Source: an uncultured Oscillospiraceae bacterium
GTDB lineage: Bacteria > Bacillota > Clostridia > Oscillospirales > Oscillospiraceae
Reading direction: 5' to 3'
DNA: 39,091 nucleotides
Assembly: GCA_910585815.1 (NCBI GenBank)
Contig: CAJUFJ010000031.1
Coordinates: 1-39,091, forward strand
The position numbers and the translations under genes were made by a program. The notes beneath the pieces were generated by a model that ran no database searches, had not been told where the DNA came from, and saw only the letters and a list, made by a program, of their open reading frames with translations. How positions within the stretch are numbered: position 1 is the stretch's first letter; every line of letters begins with the position of its first letter. Positions 31,412-37,712 of the stretch are shown piece by piece.

Positions 31412-31515
31412 ATCCTGTATTCACAATTCCAATCACTGCCTGACCGGGTCTTTTCCCGGCTTTCAAATACTTTGGTTATCATACAGGTTCTTTAATTTGT
31501 TAGGAGCTTCATAAA

Positions 31516-32808
31516 ATGGATAATCAACTAGAAACTATCTTTCTGGAGCATATAGAGCTAAGAGACGTTCAGGATGAACCCTCACTCATTCCTCAGCTTG
31601 CTAAATATATGTACATAATCCATAAAATAAACCTATCCACCGCAAATAGTGAACTTAGCATGGTTCCTTTCTTTCGCGGTCAATCCGATGAAGTCTGGAA
31701 TATAAACCCCAGCGTATTCCGACAAGGACACTTAAATCATGAGCATGAACTAATCCATGATGCCATACGAAAAAGCCCTAAGGAATTGGCAAAAGGCTTG
31801 ACCAATTTCGAACGCTTAACGAAATTGCAGCATTATGGTCTACCCACCAGACTGCTTGATGTAACCGAAAATCCTTTGGTAGCTTTGTATTTTGCCTGTG
31901 AACACAACCCTGATCACGATGCAGCGGTGTACATAACCCATGCCTATCCATACGATCCCGATTCGAAACCGATCCAGATTCTATCCCTGATCGCACATTT
32001 GAATATAAATGGGCTCTCTCTGCGGGAGTTGTGGCTTGAGCTGGAAAATGAAAACATCAATTTCCCCCTGATCTCAACGAAACAAGCGGCCCTTCCTTTA
32101 GATGAACTAATCAATTTGATGGGCCGGAACTATTTTGTTTTGCCTAATTTGGATAATTCCCGCATTAAGAACCAGCAGGGCGCATTTCTCCTCTGTGGGT
32201 GCATTAAGGCGGTCTCACAGGATGACATACAAGATGACATCTGGAATACCGTATTTGAGAAGACGCAGGAGAATTTGTTGGAGGAATTTACCCATAAAAT
32301 TATTATTCCTTCCGTATTAAAACCGGAAATACTACGAGAACTGGACCAGTATAATTTTAATGAGGCCTCCATGTATCCAGAACTGGATCACCAGATGAAC
32401 TATATTGCGCATAAACGTCTACAACCACTCATCCTGTTTCACCAGCCAGACGCAGACGGCGAGCCAGACGCGGACGACGAAATTGATTTTACACCGTCGA
32501 ACACTATTGATATTTCTTCCGAGGCCCCAAAAGAATTCACTAAGCCCAGAGCCGATGTCCCCATAGAACTCCACAGTATTATATCTAACTATATCTATGA
32601 CACGGCAACAGCAGACACTGTTTATCAAATATTTTTGAAAAGCGCCAATATCGACTGGCCCATCCGCAAACAGCTACAGGCTGGTATCTCACGAAATATC
32701 GCTCGCTATTTGCAGGAAAGTGGATATCACCAGACAATTCATGAATGTTCATCCGTTGCAAAATCTATCGTAGACGATGCTGTCCGTGTTAATAACAGCA
32801 CCCAGTAG
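31516..32808 (+). CDS. FRG-domain protein
   Basis: A 430-aa protein with an FRG domain: FFRGQSDEVWNINPSVFR at 52-69 and LQHYGLPTRLLDVTENPLVA at 104-123, followed by LYFACEH. The domain is named for its Phe-Arg-Gly motif, and its biochemistry is not settled to my knowledge. After residue ~310 comes an acidic linker (PDADGEPDADDE) and a ~90-residue C-terminal part with no recognised domain. It lacks helicase and nuclease motifs, so it is not an HsdR. It starts 104 nt after hsdS on the same strand with TAGGAG 9 nt before the ATG; a weak 5-bp hairpin (31444-31459) lies between. AT-rich like hsdM and hsdS. Likely a partner or effector of the methyltransferase (inference). Confidence 0.85.
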   Translation: MDNQLETIFLEHIELRDVQDEPSLIPQLAKYMYIIHKINLSTANSELSMVPFFRGQSDEVWNINPSVFRQGHLNHEHELIHDAIRKSPKELAKGLTNFERLTKLQHYGLPTRLLDVTENPLVALYFACEHNPDHDAAVYITHAYPYDPDSKPIQILSLIAHLNINGLSLRELWLELENENINFPLISTKQAALPLDELINLMGRNYFVLPNLDNSRIKNQQGAFLLCGCIKAVSQDDIQDDIWNTVFEKTQENLLEEFTHKIIIPSVLKPEILRELDQYNFNEASMYPELDHQMNYIAHKRLQPLILFHQPDADGEPDADDEIDFTPSNTIDISSEAPKEFTKPRADVPIELHSIISNYIYDTATADTVYQIFLKSANIDWPIRKQLQAGISRNIARYLQESGYHQTIHECSSVAKSIVDDAVRVNNSTQ

Positions 32809-32853
32809 AATGGGCTGCAAGTGGTATAAACGCTTTCTTTAACTCTAAAATCC

Positions 32854-34218
32854 TCAATATTTTCTCCCATATCTATATCTATCACTAATAGATTCAATTT
32901 CAAGCAACTGCAGCAACTTATCTCGCTCATTTTGGATATCCCCATTGACTACCGATTCCAGCAGTCCGTTGAGCATCTGCCCCACCTCCGGGCCCGGTGT
33001 AATCCCCGCTGCGATCACATCCCTACCGTTCACTGCTAAATCTTTCAGGGTAAAGCACTGGTCCTGGGCGATGATCTCCTCAGCCTTTGCTTTCATCTTC
33101 TCCAGCTCCGCCAGACGATCTTTTACAAGCTCATACGCCTGTCCCATTCCGTCCGTCCGTTTGACCTCCAGAAGCTGAAAAAAGGCCTCTGGTCCCAACC
33201 TACCTAGCCATTTGCGGATGGAGCGGTCCCGATATGGAATCTGAACATCGTGGTGCTCCACCAAAGTGACCACCCGCTCTCGGGTCCTGTTGTCAAATTT
33301 CAGCGCCCGGAGCATCTGGTCGGCCAGCTTGGCGCTGACGGCGGGGTGGCCATAGAAGTGGTCGATTCCGTTTTCATCGGTGGATTTGCAGTTGGGCTTA
33401 CCGATGTCGTGGAGGAGCATGGTCAGCCGGAGCATCAGGTCAGGCGGAGCCGCCTCCACCGCGTGGATGGTGTGCTCCCAGCCGCCCCAGCAGTGCCAGG
33501 GGGTGTTCTGCTCCAGGGTGACCAGCGGCCACAGCTCCGGCCAGAATTGGCAGAACACATCCGGATACTGCCGCAAAATATCCCCGACCTTGCCCCCCAC
33601 CAGCAGCTTGCACAGCTCCACATTGATTCGCTCCGCCGCCACATGCTCCAGCATGTGGCGGTTTTCATGGATGGCCTGGGCGGTCTTTTCCTCGATCTCA
33701 TACCCGAACACCGCCCCAAACCGTAGGGCCCGCATCACCCGCAGGCCGTCCTCCTGAAAGCGCTGATTGGGTTCCCCCACACAGTGGATCAGGCCAGCCT
33801 GAATGTCCGCCTCACCGCCGAAGGGGTCCTGCAAACTGCCGTCCAGCCCCAGGGCGATGGCGTTCATGGTAAAATCCCGACGGGCCAAGTCGGCCTCCAG
33901 GCTGGAGACGAACTCCACATAGTCTGGGCGACGGCTGTCGGAGTAGGGACCCTCGGTGCGGTAGGTGGTAATTTCGTAGGACTCATCCTCCGCCAGTACG
34001 GTGACGGTGCCGTGCTTCAGCCCGGTCTCAATGATCCGGTGGCCGGCGAAGCAGGCCTCCGTCTCCTCCGGACGGGCAGAGGTACAGATATCCCAGTCAT
34101 GGGGCTCCACGCTCCGGAGCAAATCTCGGACGCAGCCGCCCACAAGGTAGGCCTCATAGCCGGTGTCGTTGAGGGTCTGGAGGATGTGCCTCGCTCCGGA
34201 GGGAATGTCAAATGTCAT
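32854..34218 (-). CDS. cca: CCA-adding tRNA nucleotidyltransferase, on the element
   Basis: Adds or repairs the 3'-CCA of tRNAs using CTP and ATP. The 454-aa protein has the class II motifs in order: GGCVRD at 27-32, DWD (metal-binding carboxylates) at 41-43, RRDFTMNA at 113-120, EDGLR at 156-160 for nucleotide selection, and an HD domain with LLHDIGKP near 270. It converges on the FRG gene with 46 bp between stops. Most of it is as GC-rich as the chromosome, but the last ~100 bp (32854-32950) are AT-rich, which suggests a recombination join near its 3' end. It may be a second copy or the only copy in this genome; the window cannot tell. Confidence 0.93.
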   Translation of the reverse strand: MTFDIPSGARHILQTLNDTGYEAYLVGGCVRDLLRSVEPHDWDICTSARPEETEACFAGHRIIETGLKHGTVTVLAEDESYEITTYRTEGPYSDSRRPDYVEFVSSLEADLARRDFTMNAIALGLDGSLQDPFGGEADIQAGLIHCVGEPNQRFQEDGLRVMRALRFGAVFGYEIEEKTAQAIHENRHMLEHVAAERINVELCKLLVGGKVGDILRQYPDVFCQFWPELWPLVTLEQNTPWHCWGGWEHTIHAVEAAPPDLMLRLTMLLHDIGKPNCKSTDENGIDHFYGHPAVSAKLADQMLRALKFDNRTRERVVTLVEHHDVQIPYRDRSIRKWLGRLGPEAFFQLLEVKRTDGMGQAYELVKDRLAELEKMKAKAEEIIAQDQCFTLKDLAVNGRDVIAAGITPGPEVGQMLNGLLESVVNGDIQNERDKLLQLLEIESISDRYRYGRKY

Positions 34219-34224
34219 CCCGTA

Positions 34225-34374
34225 TCACCCTTTCGTTGACCTCCATTTGGAACGCCTCAATCCGGGTAGGTCAGGCGTCTCCGGGAGGGATGTGTGTTCT
34301 TTGGCATAATCCAGCCGCTTTTCCAAACCGTTGAGCAAATCGTAAAAAGCGGAGTTGAAAGTGTAGGTCAGTCT
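34225..34374 (-). pseudogene. Relic of an unidentified gene
   Basis: A 49-codon open stretch without a start codon. It includes FNSAFYDLLNGLEKRLDY and AKEHTSLPETPDLPG, which reads like genuine coding sequence (helical, charged), then a basic tail and TGA just upstream of the cca ribosome site. An in-frame TAA precedes it at 34377-34375. I take it for the decayed C-terminal part of an element gene; the family is not recognised. Confidence 0.35.
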
Positions 34375-34428
34375 TTAAAAAATTGTACTCTGGCCGTTCA
34401 AGTAGATCCATGTATTTTCCTCCATGAT

Positions 34429-34680
34429 TTAAAGATGCTCCAATATATCCTCCAAAATTTCTTGCAGTCTTTTTTCTCCTTTAAAAGAGCATTTGACGAC
34501 CAGACCGTTACTGCGGAAGAAATACGGATTTCCGTTCATTTGCTGAAGCACGCTGGCTAATCGTTGTTCTACAGGCAGTGAGGTATCAATATGGACATCC
34601 TTAATATCCACCAATGTTGACGGATCAATATCCCGTACATCTATCTCCCGCAGCTTCTTCAAGTGTTCCTCTAATGTCAT
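34429..34680 (-). CDS. Small DUF6870-like protein
   Basis: An 83-aa acidic protein opening MTLEEHLKKLREIDVRDIDP and containing VDIKDVHIDTSLPVEQRL and NPYFFRSNGLVVKCSF. The pattern resembles the small DUF6870 proteins found on integrative elements of gut Firmicutes; that identification is from memory of the pattern. Function unknown. TAGGAG lies about 9 nt upstream of the ATG. It is in the AT-rich right arm, on the same strand as cca. Confidence 0.65.
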   Translation of the reverse strand: MTLEEHLKKLREIDVRDIDPSTLVDIKDVHIDTSLPVEQRLASVLQQMNGNPYFFRSNGLVVKCSFKGEKRLQEILEDILEHL

Positions 34681-34762
34681 TTTGCATTTCTCCTATCAAA
34701 TAAAGATGAGGCAATTATAGCAAAATCACATTTCGCCCACAATACTATTTAGGCACATTCCC

Positions 34763-35197
34763 TTATTTTAAATAATATCCAACCGGTAGAGAAACCGTTT
34801 TGTCAAACCAGTCCCAATGTCCCCCTTCTACTGCCAAAGTACGCAGTTCTTTCAGTAAAGCAACACAAAATTCTTCAAGAAGCCTCTCGTCGATCGCGTG
34901 CTGGATAATACTATTAGGCGGGGGAGAATGACGGCATTCAGCCGCAAAGAAAATATACGCCATAATGTCAAAGTATCTCTTGTCTTGAAGTCCATTTAAA
35001 ATAATCGAAAAAAACTCAGATGTTTGAGATTCTCCGTAAAGTGTTAGAAGTTCCGCACATTGTTTTGCGTTATTTACAACCACATCATGACTCCAGACAC
35101 CTTTTTCTACATCTATTTCGTCTTCAAACAAATAGTCAATGAAATCTTCATGACGCTTTGATAAGAGCATCTCTAATCCATAGTTCAATATACGCAT
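34763..35197 (-). CDS. Unrecognised 144-aa protein
   Basis: A 144-residue, mildly acidic, mainly helical protein without signal peptide or membrane segment. It opens MRILNYGLEMLLSKRHEDF and ends GHWDWFDKTVSLPVGYYLK. AGAGGTG precedes the ATG by about 7 nt. Its size and composition would fit an immunity- or antitoxin-type protein, but there is no partner toxin next to it and I assign no function. It is the last gene before attR; the stretch 35198-35429 shows no gene. Confidence 0.6.
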   Translation of the reverse strand: MRILNYGLEMLLSKRHEDFIDYLFEDEIDVEKGVWSHDVVVNNAKQCAELLTLYGESQTSEFFSIILNGLQDKRYFDIMAYIFFAAECRHSPPPNSIIQHAIDERLLEEFCVALLKELRTLAVEGGHWDWFDKTVSLPVGYYLK

Positions 35198-35383
35198 TTT
35201 ATAACACCTCTAGTTTAATTTAAAACAACGAGCCACTTAATCCCATGCAGCGGATTAGCGACTCCTTTTCGCAAATATAAAGTTCATTTGTGCCGGAACA
35301 CTCTTCGTCAGAGTAAATGTTATCATTAGGTCAAAAGCCAGTCTGTGCTAAAGCCCTGCTTCCCATATTTGGTTGTAAAAGTT

Positions 35384-35398
35384 GAGCAGTTACGCCTT
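35384..35398 (+). repeat. 15-bp sequence shared with the recombinase leader
   Basis: GAGCAGTTACGCCTT, 32 bp inside attR, identical to the minus strand of 28303-28317. It may be a relic of another recombinase leader or a protein-binding site. Confidence 0.7.
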
Positions 35399-35429
35399 AT
35401 TATCAAATAGCTTGTCCCCTAAAAGTGTC

Positions 35430-35465
35430 CTTATGGAACGACGCCCCACGTGGTGGAGCCCAAAT
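35430..35465 (+). other. attR of the serine-recombinase element
   Basis: The left half (35430-35447) is element sequence beginning CTTATGGAAC and ending CGCCCC; the right half from 35448 is host sequence ACGTGGTGGAGCCC. Combined with attL this reconstructs attP as a dyad with 14 of 18 positions symmetric. Confidence 0.85.
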
Positions 35466-36247
35466 ATCCTGGGGCGGTGGAGCGATATGTCAACATGGGG
35501 GACTGCTATGACAAGGCTGCCCTCTGGCCTTTGAAGCAAGATATTATGGACTGCATGTCCGGGTACAAGGGCTGCTACCAGCGGGCCTACCGCTGTCTGG
35601 GGGCGGCGGCGGAGATTATGGAGGACCAGCGCTCCGCTCTGCTCACCGATCCGCTGGCCCAGAAGCTGGCCAAACGGGCCCGCAGCATTCTGTCCCGGGA
35701 GATCCCCCGGCAGAAGGCCAGGCAGCCCGGTCAGGTAAAGCAGCGTTTTCTGGGCGCGATCACCCACAAGGGCCCTGTGTGCCTCTATGGCACCGCTCTG
35801 GCCCGGTGCGGGCGGGTGTATGTCCTGACCGACAACTGCGGGCTGGCCCATGAGCTGCTCATCCACCTGCTGGCCGGCGCCACCGCCAACGGTTACGACA
35901 CGGTGGCCTGTCCCGACCCCATGGCCCCCGACCGGCTGGCCCATCTGCTCATTCCCCAGCTGGGGCTGGCCTTCCTCACCGCCACCGCCGATCTGCCCTT
36001 CCCGGGTGAGCCCAGCCGCCGCATCCGGCTGGACACGGCCGCCGAGGGCGAGGTCCTGCGGCGCAGCCGCCCCCGGCTCCGCTTTGCCAAAAAGGTATCC
36101 GCCGCCCTGGTGGAGGAGGCGGTGTCCTCCCTGGCCCAGGCCAAGGCCATGCACGACGACCTGGAGGCCATCTACAACCCCCATGTAGACTTCGGCCTGG
36201 TGGACCGGCTGGCCCAGGACGTCTGGCAGGAGATATCCACCCTTTAA
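35447..36247 (+). pseudogene. P-loop ATPase, 3' part of gene split by the element
   Basis: 266 codons continuing the ATPase begun at 26354. It reads H-V-V-E-P-K-Y-P-G from the junction, then NMGDCYDKAALWPLKQDI. The second half repeats the first: FLGAITHKGPVCLYGTAL echoes FLGANSPSGFYSLYD, and VYVLTDNCGLAHELL occupies the position of the first-half P-loop IYILKGGPGCGKSTLM without its GKS, so the second nucleotide site is degenerate. GTG at 35450 could start translation but has no good ribosome site. The fragment shows no internal stops, suggesting a recent insertion. A strong terminator follows. Confidence 0.92.
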
Positions 36248-36257
36248 CCCGCACCCG

Positions 36258-36303
36258 ATGAAAGCCGTGCCCGGAACGCTCATGTTCCGGGCACGGCTTT
36301 CAT
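36258..36303 (+). terminator. Terminator after the ATPase gene
   Basis: A perfect 20-bp stem (36258-36277 with 36284-36303) around a 6-nt loop. The U-tract is weak (CATATAAT). Confidence 0.75.
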
Positions 36304-36363
36304 ATAATGCAGTATTGCCAAGCCCTTTTGGGGCCAAATTACTATGAATGGGAGTGCTGCCGC

Positions 36364-37140
36364 ATGGCCAGAAAACGGGAACAAATCAAAATCTTTTTCA
36401 TCCAACGAAAGTGGTGGACCGCGGCCGCCTGCCTCTGTCTGGCGGCGGTGATGTTCTACGTGGTCAACTACCCCGCCGCTGTGGGGGCCGCCGCCGCCAC
36501 CCGGCAGCTGCCTATCTACTGCGTCCAGCGGGACCAGAAGCTGGTTTCCATCAGCTTCGACGCCGCCTGGGGCAATGAGGACACCCAGCAGCTCATTGAT
36601 ATTCTCAGCCAGTACAAGGTCCCGGCCACCTTCTTCGTGGTGGGGGAATGGGTGGATAAATACCCCGAGTCGGTGAAGGCCCTCCACGACGCGGGCCACG
36701 AGGTGATGAACCACTCCAACACCCACGCCCACTACCCCCAGCTCTCCGCCGACCAGGTGGTGGCCGACCTGAACGCCTGCAACGACAAGATTGAGGCGGT
36801 CACCGGCGTGCGGCCCACCCTGGTCCGCCTGCCCTACGGCGACTATGATGACAGCTCGGTCAACGCCGTGCGCTCCATCGGCATGGAGCCCATCCAATGG
36901 GATGTGGACAGCCTGGACTGGAAGGACCTGGCCGCCGGGGAGATTACCCAGCGGGTGACCTCAAAAGTGCAGCCAGGGTCCATCGTCCTGTTCCACAACG
37001 CCGCCCTGCACACCCCTGAGGCCCTGCCCGCCATCATCCAGACCCTGCTCCAGGAGGGGTACACCTTCGTGCCCATCTCTCAGATCATCCTCACCGGGGA
37101 ATACACCATCGACCACACCGGGCGGCAGTGTCCGGCATAA
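36364..37140 (+). CDS. PdaB-like polysaccharide deacetylase
   Basis: A 258-aa NodB-fold deacetylase, probably acting on peptidoglycan outside the membrane. The N-terminus is basic, then one hydrophobic segment (about 18-34) serves as anchor or signal. Motif 1 is SFDAAWG at 64-70: the first Asp (D66) is kept but the second, metal-binding Asp of FDDG is Ala, as in the divergent FDxxWG form of sporulation PdaB-type proteins. Motif 2 HSNTHAH (117-123) keeps the two metal histidines, and motif 3 RLPYG is intact. The ATG at 36364 has GGGAG 9 nt upstream. It would fit a spore-forming organism. Confidence 0.9.
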   Translation: MARKREQIKIFFIQRKWWTAAACLCLAAVMFYVVNYPAAVGAAAATRQLPIYCVQRDQKLVSISFDAAWGNEDTQQLIDILSQYKVPATFFVVGEWVDKYPESVKALHDAGHEVMNHSNTHAHYPQLSADQVVADLNACNDKIEAVTGVRPTLVRLPYGDYDDSSVNAVRSIGMEPIQWDVDSLDWKDLAAGEITQRVTSKVQPGSIVLFHNAALHTPEALPAIIQTLLQEGYTFVPISQIILTGEYTIDHTGRQCPA

Positions 37141-37154
37141 CGGGCCGGGGCGCC

Positions 37155-37442
37155 TTACCCCGCCGCCCTCCGGGCCAGCCAGAGCAGTCCGGCCAGCTGT
37201 ACAACCAGCAGAAAGGGAAAGCCGAAGCGGAAATACCAGTGCCTGGTCTTGTGGCGGAAGGCCTGCATCCCCAGGACGCCCCCCAGCGCGCCGCCCAGAA
37301 GGGCGGGGAGGAACAGGGTTCGCTCCGGGACCCGCCACACGCCCCGCCGGGCTCGGCCCTTGTCCGCCCCCATCAGCAAAAAGGCGGCCAGATTGACCGC
37401 CAGCAGGTACAGACCCAGCAGCTGCCACAGCTCCTTCGACAT
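37155..37442 (-). CDS. DUF1294 membrane protein
   Basis: A 95-aa protein of the DUF1294 family: a first membrane segment (LLGLYLLAVNLAAFLLM), the cytosolic motif DKGRARRGVWRVPE, a glycine-rich segment (LFLPALLGGALGGVLGM), FRHKTRHWYF, and a last membrane segment. Function unknown. The ATG at 37442 has a GGGGGCGG stretch upstream; the longer frame to 37658 crosses the ppdK promoter and is unlikely. It converges on the deacetylase gene with 14 nt between. Confidence 0.85.
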   Translation of the reverse strand: MSKELWQLLGLYLLAVNLAAFLLMGADKGRARRGVWRVPERTLFLPALLGGALGGVLGMQAFRHKTRHWYFRFGFPFLLVVQLAGLLWLARRAAG

Positions 37443-37558
37443 TTCCGCCGCCCCCTTTTTCAAAATAAAATTCTCGCCTATTTTAATTATAGCGCGGTCA
37501 ACCGCCTTTTTCAACAAAATTTTGTCCGCAATTTCTATGGAAAATTTTCTAAATGAAC

Positions 37559-37587
37559 TTGCAATATCACCCAGCCATCTGTATAAT
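37559..37587 (+). promoter_or_regulatory. Promoter of ppdK
   Basis: TTGCAA (37559-37564), 17-bp spacer, perfect TATAAT (37582-37587). The leader is about 120 nt and GC-rich (37630-37690), with CCCCACGGGGCGGCCCCACCG capable of pairing; no known riboswitch was recognised. Confidence 0.8.
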
Positions 37588-37712
37588 ATTATGCACGGTA
37601 TTCCAGAAACGCGGACAATTTTTCTAGTCCAGACGCTCTCCCCACGGGGCGGCCCCACCGGGAGACGGACGTCCGGAGCGCCGTATACGCTAGAAAGGAA
37701 TGATGTTTACCA

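Larger units (their letters stand above)
26637..35447. mobile_element. 8.8-kb integrative element carrying hsdM-hsdS-FRG and cca
   Basis: Boundaries are set by reconstruction: deleting 26637-35447 (8,811 bp) rejoins the split ATPase gene in frame. Contents from left: host-type repeat, large serine recombinase, a 37-codon ORF, hsdM, hsdS, FRG-domain gene, cca, a relic, a DUF6870-like gene, an unknown 144-aa gene. No conjugation, replication or packaging genes are visible, so it is either mobilised by others or a reduced derivative. Composition is a mosaic: a sampled line of hsdM (28681-28740) is 25/60 G+C, while lines in the recombinase (27601-27660, 40/60) and cca (33841-33900, 39/60) match the chromosome (13741-13800, 39/60). 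Confidence 0.93.

Noticed and set aside
31516..32808. FRG-domain gene as a divergent hsdR
   Set aside because: It is less than half the usual HsdR length and shows no Walker motifs, DEAD-box or PD-(D/E)xK nuclease signature.
35198..35429. Possible gene in the right end of the element
   Set aside because: No open frame of useful length with a ribosome site was seen; only the 15-bp repeat and the attR arm are notable.
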